Of a stretch of DNA of 64,000 nt, positions 8,993 to 18,077 are shown in pieces. The notes below the pieces were generated by a model. The model was not told the DNA's origin and searched no databases. It worked only from the letters and a program-made list of their open reading frames with translations. The DNA is taken from NCBI RefSeq assembly GCF_014252375.1, contig NZ_CP059221.1:124001-188000 (forward strand). The letters are read 5' to 3'. Origin of the DNA: Blattabacterium cuenoti (GTDB lineage Bacteria > Bacteroidota > Bacteroidia > Flavobacteriales > Blattabacteriaceae). Position 1 is the first letter of the stretch; the number at the start of each line of letters is the position of its first letter. A program made the translations under genes and the position numbers.

Positions 8993-9687
8993 ATAATTAT
9001 TTTATTATTTTTTTTTAATTTTAATATTATTGGTAAAGTTGTTGTAATAATAATTAATAATATCATCCATTCAAGATTATTTTTTAATTTAGGAAAATTT
9101 TTATCTAAATAATGACCAGCTAACATTATAGATGATGTCCATATTATTGCACCTATTATATTATATATCATAAATTTTTTAAAATTTACTTTAATAGCAC
9201 CTGCCACAATAGGAGCAAAAGAACGAAACATTGGAAGAAATCTACTTATTATTAAAGCAGTAGTTCTATATTTATTGTAGAATGATTTTGCTAATATTAA
9301 ATGTTTTTTTTTAAAGAAAAAAGAATCTTTCTTTTTATATAATAGTTTTCCTGATTTATATCCTAACCAATAACCTTGTATATTTCCTAGAATTGCTACT
9401 AATGCTACAATTAAAATTATTACAAAAAAAGGTACATTATAAAAATTTTTACATAAATCATTTCCAAATATTCCTGCCGTAAAAAGTAAAGAATCACCAG
9501 GAAGAAGAAATCCAATAAAAAAACCAGTTTCTGCAAATACAATTGCCAAAATAATAAATAAAGCAGTATTTCCAAAATATATAAAAATCCATCTAGGATT
9601 AAATAAATGATGAAAAAAATCCCAAAAATCCCAAAAATTTGACATTAAATGAATATCGTGATAGAATGAAAAATTAAATATTTCCAT
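8989..9687 (-). CDS. DedA-family membrane protein
   Basis: DedA proteins are polytopic inner-membrane proteins, now thought to be lipid flippase-like, needed for envelope homeostasis. The signature GFFIGFLLPGDSLLF (about 55-70) is clear. A second conserved stretch is SRFLPMFRSFAPIVAGA (about 145-160). Several hydrophobic segments flank these, including one at the extreme C-terminus. The first ATG gives 232 residues; a second in-frame ATG 14 codons later is also possible. The 3' end overlaps tadA by four bases. Confidence 0.9.
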   Translation of the reverse strand: MEIFNFSFYHDIHLMSNFWDFWDFFHHLFNPRWIFIYFGNTALFIILAIVFAETGFFIGFLLPGDSLLFTAGIFGNDLCKNFYNVPFFVIILIVALVAILGNIQGYWLGYKSGKLLYKKKDSFFFKKKHLILAKSFYNKYRTTALIISRFLPMFRSFAPIVAGAIKVNFKKFMIYNIIGAIIWTSSIMLAGHYLDKNFPKLKNNLEWMILLIIITTTLPIILKLKKNNKIII

Positions 9688-9703
9688 TTTTTTACTTATT
9701 TTT

Positions 9704-9711
9704 CAAAAATA
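9704..9711 (-). promoter_or_regulatory. Likely -7 promoter element of the dedA-like gene (TATTTTTG)
   Basis: On the minus strand this reads TATTTTTG, 16 bases upstream of the dedA-like start. It overlaps the first copy of the 22-bp tandem repeat. No clear -33 partner is seen. Confidence 0.4.
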
Positions 9712-9751
9712 ATTAAATAATATTACATTAATAATTAAATAATATTACATT
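9708..9751. repeat. 22-bp perfect tandem duplication
   Basis: The 22-bp unit at 9708-9729, beginning AATAATTAAATAATATTA, is repeated exactly at 9730-9751. It lies in the divergent gap between the dedA-like gene and the small plus-strand frame before aroB. Composition is almost wholly A and T, so it may be a recent slippage product or may duplicate a binding site. Confidence 0.85.
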
Positions 9752-9756
9752 ATTAT

Positions 9757-9876
9757 ATGGATTATATTGTCAAATTTATTAATATTTTAGTATGGATTCC
9801 TAATATATTTTTTATTATTATAGGTTTTATTTTTATAATTTTCTGGTTATATAAAATATTTAATTTTAAAGATTAA
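9757..9876 (+). CDS. Small membrane protein candidate, 39 residues
   Basis: An ATG at 9757 opens a 39-codon frame ending in TAA at 9876. The product is one hydrophobic helix (IPNIFFIIIGFIFIIFWLYK, about 14-33) preceded by a short polar start and followed by FNFKD. The shape recalls small single-helix proteins of flavobacteria of the DUF6341 kind, which share a hydrophobic helix ending in YW; this is from memory and weak. It lies 24 bases (to the TTG) or 33 bases (to the ATG) before aroB on the same strand and could share its transcript. It could also be chance, since AT-rich DNA readily encodes I/F-rich helices. Confidence 0.4.
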   Translation: MDYIVKFINILVWIPNIFFIIIGFIFIIFWLYKIFNFKD

Positions 9877-9909
9877 CTTATCAACAAAAGTAACATTTTT
9901 TTGAATATA

Positions 9910-10992
9910 ATGAATAATGTAAAAGCAAATGATTTAATTTTATTTGATGAAGAAGCTTATGATAAATTAAAAAGATATTTAATTTACAATGTTTCTTCCA
10001 TAGAAGAAATATTTATTTTAGTAGATAGTATTACTAAAAAATATTGTTTACCTATATTACTTAAGTATTTATTTTTTATAAAAAAACCTAATGTAATTAC
10101 AATTAATTCTGGAGAAACAGAAAAAAATATATATACATGTATAAAAATATGTAAAGAAATAGAAATAAAAAAAGGTACAAGAGATAGTATCCTAATAAAC
10201 TTAGGAGGAGGAGTACTAACAGATATAGGAGGATTTGTAGCTTCTATATTTAAACGAGGGATTAGATTTATAAATATTCCAACTACTTTATTAGGTATGG
10301 TTGATGCATCAATAGGATATAAAAATGGAATTAATTTAGGATCTATAAAAAATGAAATAGGATCATTTTATATACCTGAATTATTGATTATAGATATTAA
10401 TTTTTTGAAAACACTTGATGATAAAGAAATAATATCTGGAATGTCTGAAATGTTTAAATATGGATTAATAAGAGATAAAGAATTTTGGATAGATATGAAA
10501 AAATATTATACATATATAAAAAATAAAAAAATAGAAGAAAAAAAATTTAAATGTTTAATTAAAAAATCCATTATGATAAAACAGGAAATAGTGGAAAAAG
10601 ATCCTAAAGAAAATGGATTAAGAAAAATTTTAAATTTTGGTCATACTATAGGACATTCTTTAGAAAGTTTTTTTATGAAAGATATTAATAAAAAAATTAT
10701 TCATGGAATAGCTGTTGCAAATGGAATGATATATGAATCATGGATTTCATATCAACTTAATATGTTATCAAATATAGATTATAAAGAAATTAAATCAACA
10801 TTATTATATTTATATCCAATAACAAATAAATTCTCTAATAAAGAAATAGAATACATGTTTAAAATTATGCAATATGATAAGAAAAATAAAAATAATAAAA
10901 TTCAATTTTCATTAATAAAAAAAATAGGAAATTGTTCTTATAATTGTATAGTTTCAAATAGTTTAATAAAAAAAAGTTTTATAAAATTTTAA
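9910..10992 (+). CDS. aroB: 3-dehydroquinate synthase
   Basis: AroB performs the second step of the shikimate pathway, turning DAHP into 3-dehydroquinate with NAD and a metal ion. Motifs include GGGVLTDIGGFVASIF with RGIRFINIPTTLLGMVDASIG (about 98-140), the metal-site KYGLIRD region, and GHTIGHSLES (about 245-255). I start it at the ATG at 9910 (360 residues); a TTG at 9901 in frame would add three residues. Length is normal. It precedes gyrA by 27 bases on the same strand. Confidence 0.94.
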   Translation: MNNVKANDLILFDEEAYDKLKRYLIYNVSSIEEIFILVDSITKKYCLPILLKYLFFIKKPNVITINSGETEKNIYTCIKICKEIEIKKGTRDSILINLGGGVLTDIGGFVASIFKRGIRFINIPTTLLGMVDASIGYKNGINLGSIKNEIGSFYIPELLIIDINFLKTLDDKEIISGMSEMFKYGLIRDKEFWIDMKKYYTYIKNKKIEEKKFKCLIKKSIMIKQEIVEKDPKENGLRKILNFGHTIGHSLESFFMKDINKKIIHGIAVANGMIYESWISYQLNMLSNIDYKEIKSTLLYLYPITNKFSNKEIEYMFKIMQYDKKNKNNKIQFSLIKKIGNCSYNCIVSNSLIKKSFIKF

Positions 10993-11019
10993 AAAATTAA
11001 AAATATTAACATAAAAAAA

Positions 11020-13482
11020 ATGATAGAAGGAGAAAAACTCATTTCAATTAATATTGAAGATGAAATGAAATCATCTTACATAGATTATTCTATGTCAGTT
11101 ATTGTTTCAAGAGCACTGCCTGATGTTAGAGACGGATTAAAACCTGTACATAGAAGGGTATTATATGGAATGTATAAACTAAATATATTTTCCAATAATT
11201 CTTATAAAAAATCTGCACGTATTGTAGGAGAAGTATTAGGTAAATATCATCCTCATGGAGATATTTCTGTTTATGATACTATGGTTAGAATGGCTCAAAA
11301 ATGGATTAGTCGTTATCCACTTATAGATGGACAAGGAAATTTTGGATCATTAGATTCAGATCCTCCAGCTGCTATGCGTTATACAGAAGTTAAAATGAAA
11401 AAGATTTCGGAAGAAATGTTATTAGATATAAATAAAAATACTGTAGATATGAAGTTGAATTTTGATGATTCATTAGAAGAACCTACAGTACTTCCAACTA
11501 GAATACCAAACTTATTAATTAACGGCTCTTCTGGCATCGCTGTTGGTATGGCTACTAATATACCTCCTCATAATTTGAAAGAGACTATAGAAGCCATTTG
11601 TGCTTATATAGATAGTAATAATAGTTTATCTATAGAACAAATAATAAAATATATTAAAGCCCCTGATTTTCCTACAGGTGGAATTATTTATGGATATAGT
11701 GGAATAAAAAATTATTTTTTAACAGGAAAAGGTCGTATTATTTTAAGAGCTAAAATTCATTTAGAAGAAATACAAGGAAGAAAATCAATTGTTGTTGATG
11801 AAATACCGTATCAGGTTAATAAATCAGAAATGATATCTAAAACTATAGGATTAATAAAAAATGGTAAAATAGATGGTGTTTATCAAGTTCGTGATGAATC
11901 AGATAGAAATGGATTACGAATTGTTTACTTTCTTAAACAAAATACTAATCCTGAAATTTTATTAAATAAATTATTTCAATATACATCTTTACAAACTTAT
12001 TTTAATGTTAATGTAATTGCTTTAGTAAAAGGGAAACCTTCTCAACTAAACATAAAAGATATAATTAAAAATTTTTTAGAACATAGACATGACATAATAA
12101 TTCGTCGTACAAAATATGAATTAAAAAAATGTAAAAATCGTATTCATATTTTAGAAGGATTTTTAAATATATTGAATAATTTAAATGAAATGATTCAATT
12201 TATTAAAAATTCAAAAAATAAGAATGATGCTAATAAAAAATTAATAAAAGAATTTAACTTATCAGAAAATCAATCAAAATCTATTCTAGATTTACGTTTA
12301 CAAAGTCTTACTTCTATGGAACAAAAAAAAATAAAAGAAGAACATGATGAATTAATAAAAAAAAACTTTTTTTTAGAAAATATTTTATCTAAATATTATA
12401 TTAGAACAGATCTTATTAAAAAAGAACTTTTAGAAATAAAAAGAAAATATTCTGATTCACGACGTACACAAATAGATTACTCTGGTAATGAAGGAAAAAT
12501 TAAAATAGAAGATTTAATTGAAGATATACAAGTAGTTCTTACTATATCTCAGGCAGGATATATAAAAAGAACTTCTTTGTCAGAATATAAACGTCAAGGT
12601 AGAGGAGGAATAGGTAACAGGGGAGCTACTGCAAGAGAATCTGATTTTTTTAAGCATTTATTAATAGCAACTAATCATCAATATTTACTTTTATTTACAA
12701 AAAATGGAAAATGTTTTTGGTTAAGAGTATATGAAATTCCAGAAGGATCAAAAATTTCTAAGGGTAGAGCAATACAAAATATTATTGACCTCAAAAAAGA
12801 TGATAAAGTAAATGCTTATGTTTTAATAAATGATCTAACTGATAAAAAATATGTAAAAAATCATTATGTTATTATGGTTACTAAAAAGGGAATTGTAAAA
12901 AAAACGTCTTTGTACCATTATTCTCGTCCTAGAAAATATGGAATAAATGCTATTGTTATTAGAAAAGATGATTCTTTATTAGAGGCCTTTTTAACAAAAG
13001 GAAATAGTCATGTTTTTATTGCATTAAAAAGCGGGAGAATTATTCGTTTTTCTGAAAAAAATGTTCGTCCTACTGGAAGAAATTCTTTTGGAGTTATAGG
13101 TATAACTCGTTCAAATGAAAAAGACGAGGTCATTGGGATGATATGTGTAGAAAATATTGTAAAAAAAATAGGATATTTATTAGTAGTTTCTAAAAATGGT
13201 TTTGGTAAAAGATCTAAAATAGAAAATTATAGATTAACTAATCGTGGAGGTAAAGGTATAAAAACTATAAATACTACGAAAAAAGTAGGTCATTTACTTT
13301 CCATTAAATACGTAAAAGAAGAAGATGATTTAATGATAATAAAAAAATCAGGTATTATTATAAGAATTTCAATATCAGAGATAAGAGTTATGGGTAGAAA
13401 TACTCAAGGAGTTAGACTAATAAATATAAAAAATAATGATGCTATAGCAGATGTAGCAAAAGTATACAAAAATGTTAATTGA
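11020..13482 (+). CDS. gyrA: DNA gyrase subunit A
   Basis: GyrA is the breakage-reunion subunit of gyrase. It starts with the canonical [20 protein letters not shown] (20-39). The catalytic tyrosine is Y121 in AMRYTEVKM. The C-terminal beta-pinwheel carries the GyrA box QGRGGIG near 525 and repeated VVxKxG-type blades, so it is gyrase rather than topoisomerase IV. Length is 820. The region corresponding to the quinolone-resistance-determining stretch reads [10 protein letters not shown], with isoleucine (I82) where E. coli has S83, while the aspartate matching D87 is kept (D86). Confidence 0.96.
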   Translation: MIEGEKLISINIEDEMKSSYIDYSMSVIVSRALPDVRDGLKPVHRRVLYGMYKLNIFSNNSYKKSARIVGEVLGKYHPHGDISVYDTMVRMAQKWISRYPLIDGQGNFGSLDSDPPAAMRYTEVKMKKISEEMLLDINKNTVDMKLNFDDSLEEPTVLPTRIPNLLINGSSGIAVGMATNIPPHNLKETIEAICAYIDSNNSLSIEQIIKYIKAPDFPTGGIIYGYSGIKNYFLTGKGRIILRAKIHLEEIQGRKSIVVDEIPYQVNKSEMISKTIGLIKNGKIDGVYQVRDESDRNGLRIVYFLKQNTNPEILLNKLFQYTSLQTYFNVNVIALVKGKPSQLNIKDIIKNFLEHRHDIIIRRTKYELKKCKNRIHILEGFLNILNNLNEMIQFIKNSKNKNDANKKLIKEFNLSENQSKSILDLRLQSLTSMEQKKIKEEHDELIKKNFFLENILSKYYIRTDLIKKELLEIKRKYSDSRRTQIDYSGNEGKIKIEDLIEDIQVVLTISQAGYIKRTSLSEYKRQGRGGIGNRGATARESDFFKHLLIATNHQYLLLFTKNGKCFWLRVYEIPEGSKISKGRAIQNIIDLKKDDKVNAYVLINDLTDKKYVKNHYVIMVTKKGIVKKTSLYHYSRPRKYGINAIVIRKDDSLLEAFLTKGNSHVFIALKSGRIIRFSEKNVRPTGRNSFGVIGITRSNEKDEVIGMICVENIVKKIGYLLVVSKNGFGKRSKIENYRLTNRGGKGIKTINTTKKVGHLLSIKYVKEEDDLMIIKKSGIIIRISISEIRVMGRNTQGVRLINIKNNDAIADVAKVYKNVN

Positions 13483-13527
13483 ATAAAATTATTTTAATTG
13501 TATTTAACAATTTTAAGTTTTTTTTTA

Positions 13528-14328
13528 ATGAAAAAAAAGCCAATTATTTTAGTAACAAATGACGACAGTATAAGTGCACCTGGAATTAGAGCTCTTATTC
13601 ACATGATGAATTCTTTAGGAGAAGTATATGTCGTTGCACCAAATAAAGAAAAATCAGGAATATCTCATGCAATAACTATGGACACTATTTTATATTGTAA
13701 TTCAATAAAAATTGATAATGGTACACAAAAAGAATGGGAGTGTTCTGGAACACCTGTTGATTGTGTAAAATTAGCTATAAATAATATTCTTCCTAAAAAA
13801 CCTGATATTTGTGTATCAGGAATTAATCATGGATCAAATTCTTCTATAAATATTGTATATTCTGGAACAATGTCCGCAGTAATTGAAGCTAGTATAGAAG
13901 GAATTCCTTCTGTTGGATTTTCTTTATTAGATGTAAAATTTAACGCAGATTTTTATTCTTCAAAAGAATATATATGTAGAATTGTTAAAAAAGTTCTTAA
14001 TAATTCTATTCCAGATAATGTAATTAGTCTTAATGTTAATATTCCAAAATTAAGAAAAAATCAAATAAAAGGAATAAAAATATGTAAACAAGCTAAATCT
14101 AAATGGAAAGAATGTTTTGAAAAACGTTATAATCCTTCTGGAAAACATTATTATTGGTTATTTGGAAGTTTTATTAGTAATAAAAAGATTATAGATACTG
14201 ACGAATGGGCTTTAAAAAATGGATATATTTCAATTGTTCCTGTACAATTTGATTTTACAAATTATTCTATATTAAATACGTTAAATTCATGGACTTTTAT
14301 TTTTCTATTTATTTATCCATTTATTTAA
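13528..14328 (+). CDS. surE: 5'-nucleotidase SurE
   Basis: SurE is a metal-dependent nucleoside monophosphate phosphatase. The hallmark DD is in LVTNDDSISAPGI at the N-terminus, and SGINHGSN with YSGTMSAVIEA follows in the middle. The ATG at 13528 gives MKKKPIILVTNDD, the usual family start (266 residues). The frame is open to a TTG at 13498, but those ten residues are hydrophobic filler. The gene lies between gyrA and ruvB with gaps of 45 and 7 bases. Confidence 0.92.
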   Translation: MKKKPIILVTNDDSISAPGIRALIHMMNSLGEVYVVAPNKEKSGISHAITMDTILYCNSIKIDNGTQKEWECSGTPVDCVKLAINNILPKKPDICVSGINHGSNSSINIVYSGTMSAVIEASIEGIPSVGFSLLDVKFNADFYSSKEYICRIVKKVLNNSIPDNVISLNVNIPKLRKNQIKGIKICKQAKSKWKECFEKRYNPSGKHYYWLFGSFISNKKIIDTDEWALKNGYISIVPVQFDFTNYSILNTLNSWTFIFLFIYPFI

Positions 14329-14335
14329 TAATATT

Positions 14336-15283
14336 GTGAATATAAATCCAAATAAAATACAAGATTTTCTTGGTCAACGTGATATTATAGAACCTTTGAA
14401 TATTTTTATTCAAGCTGCTAAAAATAGAAATGAAGCTTTAGATCATGTTTTATTCCATGGACCTCCAGGTCTAGGAAAAACTACTTTAGCCAATATAGTA
14501 GCTAAAGAATTAAATGTTAATATAACAATTACGTCTGGATCAATTTTATATAAACCCTGTGATTTAGCTGGATTACTTATTCATTTGAAAAAAAATGATG
14601 TAATATTTATTGATGAAATTCATAGATTATCTACTGTTGTTGAAGAATATTTATATTCTGCAATGGAAAACTACAAAATAGATGTAATTATTGATTCTGG
14701 ATCTAATGCAAGATCTGTACAAATAGATCTATCTCCATTTACTTTAATAGGTGCAACTACTAGGTATGGATTAATTACATCTCCAATGAGATCTAGATTT
14801 GGAATAAATTTTCGTATGGATTTTTATGAAAAAAGTATACTAAAAAATATTATATTTAATAATGCAAAAATATTAAAAATTCCTATTACAAAAGAAGCAT
14901 TATGTGAAATTTCTAATAGAAGTAGAGGTACTCCACGTATAGCTAATTCATTACTTAGAAGAATAAGAGATTTTGCTCAAATAAAAGGAAATGGAATTAT
15001 TGATAATAAAATATGTAATATCGGATTAAAAGCACTAAATGTAGATAAAAATGGATTAGACGAAATAGATAATAAAATTTTACTATTTATTATTAAGTAT
15101 TTTAAAGGAGGACCAGTTGGAATTAATTCTATAGCATCCGGTATAAATGAAAATACAGATACACTAGAAGAAGTTCATGAACCATTTCTTATTAAAGAAG
15201 GATATCTAATAAGAACACCTAGAGGACGTAAAACTACTGAATTAGCATATAAACACATAAAAAACTTTTTTATAAAAAACTAA
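14336..15283 (+). CDS. ruvB: Holliday junction branch-migration helicase RuvB
   Basis: RuvB is the hexameric AAA+ motor of the RuvAB complex. Visible are the Walker A HGPPGLGKTT, Walker B IFIDEIHRL, the sensor I/arginine-finger region GATTRYGLITSPMRSRFG, and the winged-helix end GYLIRTPRGR. It starts at GTG 14336 and reaches the conserved DFLGQ after only ten residues, so the N-terminus is about 15-20 residues shorter than usual; total is 315. No upstream ATG is available because surE ends seven bases earlier. Confidence 0.95.
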   Translation: MNINPNKIQDFLGQRDIIEPLNIFIQAAKNRNEALDHVLFHGPPGLGKTTLANIVAKELNVNITITSGSILYKPCDLAGLLIHLKKNDVIFIDEIHRLSTVVEEYLYSAMENYKIDVIIDSGSNARSVQIDLSPFTLIGATTRYGLITSPMRSRFGINFRMDFYEKSILKNIIFNNAKILKIPITKEALCEISNRSRGTPRIANSLLRRIRDFAQIKGNGIIDNKICNIGLKALNVDKNGLDEIDNKILLFIIKYFKGGPVGINSIASGINENTDTLEEVHEPFLIKEGYLIRTPRGRKTTELAYKHIKNFFIKN

Positions 15284-15339
15284 AAAATTAAAATATATTT
15301 AAAATAACTTTATAACTTTAAATATTAAAATATTATATC

Positions 15340-16653
15340 ATGCCTTCAAATGTTATTGTTGGACTCCAATGGGGTGATGAAGGAAAGGGAAAAATTACAG
15401 ATTTTCTTTCCAAGAATTCTGATTATGTTATTCGTTATCAAGGTGGAAATAATTCAGGTCATTCTATTCATATTGAAAATAATTACTTCATTCTTCATTT
15501 AATACCATCTGGTATTGTTTATCCTAATGTAAAATGTATAATTGGTCCTGGAATGGTAGTAGATCCAAAATTTTTAATTAAAGAATTAATTAACCTTAAA
15601 TCAATGGGAATTAACGTTGATAATATATTTATAGCAAAAAGATCTCATATAATTATGCCTTATCACATACTTTTAGACAAATATAAGGAAGAATATTTAG
15701 GAAAAAATTTTATAGGAACTACAAATAAAGGTATTGGGCCAGCTTATGAAGACAAAATATCACGAATTGGTATTCGTATGTTAGATTTTTTTTATCCAGA
15801 TATTTTTTATAAAAAGTTAAAAAATAATATAGAACTTAAAAATATAATTTTTAAAAAAATTTATAAAAAACCAACTATTTCAGTTGAAATTATTTATAAA
15901 AAATATATGGAATATGCAAAAATTCTTTCATCTAGAATTATAGATGCTGTATATGAAATTCATATTGCATTAAATAAAAATAAAAGAATTTTATTTGAAG
16001 GTGCTCAAGCAATGTTATTAGATATAGATTACGGAACATATCCATTTGTTACTACATCTTCTTCTACTACTGGTGGAGTATGTGTTGGTTCCGGAATACC
16101 TCCAGTTGGATTTGATAATTTTTTTGGAGTCATAAAATCATATTGTACACGAGTAGGAAATGGTCCTTTTCCAACAGAAATAATCAAAACTAAATTAGTA
16201 AATTATTTAAGAAATAAAGGAAATGAATATGGTTCTACAACAAAACGTCCTAGACGTTGTGGATGGTTAGATTTAGTTGCTATTAAATATTCCTGTAAAA
16301 TAAATGGAATAAATTATTTAATAATGACAAAATTAGATGTATTAAACGGATTAAATTATATAAAAATATGTATAAAATATGAAATTGATGGATTGGAAGT
16401 AAATTACTTTACTCCAGATATAGGAAATAATAAAATAAATTGTATTTATAAAAAATTTAAAGGATGGAATCAAAATATTTGTGATATTAAAGAATATGAA
16501 AATTTACCAATAAATTGTAAAAAATATATTAATTTTATTGAAGAATATATAGGATTAAAAATTATATTGATATCTATTGGATCAGAAAGAAATAAAAATA
16601 TAATTAAATATAAACATTTATTTTATAAAATTTTTTCTAGTGAAAAAATATGA
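15340..16653 (+). CDS. purA: Adenylosuccinate synthetase
   Basis: PurA condenses IMP with aspartate using GTP, the first step from IMP to AMP. The nucleotide loop GLQWGDEGKGKITD holds the catalytic D13, and NNSGHS holds H41. GTTNKGIGPAYEDK, TTSSSTTGGVC and the GSTTKRPRRCGW region are typical. At 437 residues it is of normal length. It is the first gene of the eleven-gene purine block. Its stop codon overlaps the start of purB by 14 bases, suggesting translational coupling. Confidence 0.96.
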   Translation: MPSNVIVGLQWGDEGKGKITDFLSKNSDYVIRYQGGNNSGHSIHIENNYFILHLIPSGIVYPNVKCIIGPGMVVDPKFLIKELINLKSMGINVDNIFIAKRSHIIMPYHILLDKYKEEYLGKNFIGTTNKGIGPAYEDKISRIGIRMLDFFYPDIFYKKLKNNIELKNIIFKKIYKKPTISVEIIYKKYMEYAKILSSRIIDAVYEIHIALNKNKRILFEGAQAMLLDIDYGTYPFVTTSSSTTGGVCVGSGIPPVGFDNFFGVIKSYCTRVGNGPFPTEIIKTKLVNYLRNKGNEYGSTTKRPRRCGWLDLVAIKYSCKINGINYLIMTKLDVLNGLNYIKICIKYEIDGLEVNYFTPDIGNNKINCIYKKFKGWNQNICDIKEYENLPINCKKYINFIEEYIGLKIILISIGSERNKNIIKYKHLFYKIFSSEKI

Positions 16654-18073
16654 AAATCCATTAGTGGAAAAATACGGAAGTAAAGAAATGTCATATAATT
16701 TTTCTCCAGAAAAAAAAATTATTATATGGAGAAAATTATGGCTAAATTTAGCAAAAATACAAAAAGAATTAGGATTAAATATAAGTAATGAACAAATAAA
16801 TGATCTAGAAAATAATTTATATAATATTGATTGGGATAAAATTAATTTTTTTGAAAAGAAATTTCATCATGATGTAATGGCTAATTTATATGCTTTTGGA
16901 GAAAAAGCTATAATAGCAAAACCAATTTTACATTTAGGAGTTACAAGTGCATTTTTAGGAGATAATACAGATATTATACTTATTAAAAATGGATTAAAAA
17001 TATTATTAAAAAAATTAATAAATATAATATTTCGTTTAAGAAATTTTACTATAGAATATTATAAAACTCCGACTTTAGCATATACTCATTACCAACCAGC
17101 ACAATTAACTACTGTAGGAAAACGTTCTTCATTATGGATGCAAAGTTTACTTTTTGATATTGAAGAATTAGAATTTAGATTAAAAAATTTACCGTTTAGA
17201 GGAGTAAAAGGTACAGTAGGTACTGCTGCTAGTTTTAAAGATTTATTTAATGGTGATTTAAATAAATTAAAAATTTTAGAAAAAAAATTATCAAATAAAT
17301 TCGGATTTAAAAATATATGTCCAATAACTGGACAAACTTATGATAGAAAAATAGATTCACAAATATTAAATTTATTATCTAATATATCTCAGTCTTCTCA
17401 TAAGTTTAGTAACGATATACGTTTATTGCAAAATTTAAAAGAAATTGAAGAACCTTTTGATGAAAATCAAATAGGATCTAGTGCTATGGCTTATAAGAGA
17501 AATCCAATTCTAAGTGAAAGGATTTCTTCCATATCAAAATATGTTATATCAATTTCTAACAGTTCTGCAACAGTTGCTGCAAATCAATGGTTAGAACGTA
17601 CTTTAGATGATTCGGCGAATAGAAGACTAGTAATTAGTCAATCATTTTTATCTGTTGATGCAATTTTAATAATATGGAATTATATTTTAGAAAAAATTTA
17701 TGTATATCCTAAAATGATTGAAAAAAATATTAATGAAGAATTACCATTTTTAATAACAGAATCTATTATAATAAAATGTGTAAAAAAAGGATGTGATAGA
17801 CAAGAAATACACGATAGAATTAGAATTCATTCTATGAAAACATGTTTAGAAATAAAATTGAATGGTTTAAAAAATAATTTTATTGACAGAATTTTAAAGG
17901 ATGAAAAAATTCCAATATGTAAAAATGAAATAGATAAATTACTTAATCCTAAAAATTTTATAGGATTTTCTCCAGAACAGTCATTGGACTTTGTGGAAAA
18001 AAAAATTAATCCTATATTGGAAAAATATTATAGTTTAATTGATTTAAATTCTTCATCGTCTTATATTAAATAA
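16640..18073 (+). CDS. purB: Adenylosuccinate lyase
   Basis: PurB acts twice: it cleaves SAICAR to AICAR and adenylosuccinate to AMP. The fumarase/aspartase-superfamily signature GSSAMAYKRNP is near residue 280. THYQPAQLTTVGKR and GVKGTVGTAASF are also characteristic. It starts at GTG 16640 inside the end of purA; no ATG in the frame would give a complete N-terminus. The total is 477 residues, as in the longer, eukaryote-like class of this family. It is followed four bases later by purL. Confidence 0.94.
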   Translation: MKKYENPLVEKYGSKEMSYNFSPEKKIIIWRKLWLNLAKIQKELGLNISNEQINDLENNLYNIDWDKINFFEKKFHHDVMANLYAFGEKAIIAKPILHLGVTSAFLGDNTDIILIKNGLKILLKKLINIIFRLRNFTIEYYKTPTLAYTHYQPAQLTTVGKRSSLWMQSLLFDIEELEFRLKNLPFRGVKGTVGTAASFKDLFNGDLNKLKILEKKLSNKFGFKNICPITGQTYDRKIDSQILNLLSNISQSSHKFSNDIRLLQNLKEIEEPFDENQIGSSAMAYKRNPILSERISSISKYVISISNSSATVAANQWLERTLDDSANRRLVISQSFLSVDAILIIWNYILEKIYVYPKMIEKNINEELPFLITESIIIKCVKKGCDRQEIHDRIRIHSMKTCLEIKLNGLKNNFIDRILKDEKIPICKNEIDKLLNPKNFIGFSPEQSLDFVEKKINPILEKYYSLIDLNSSSSYIK

Positions 18074-18077
18074 AAAA

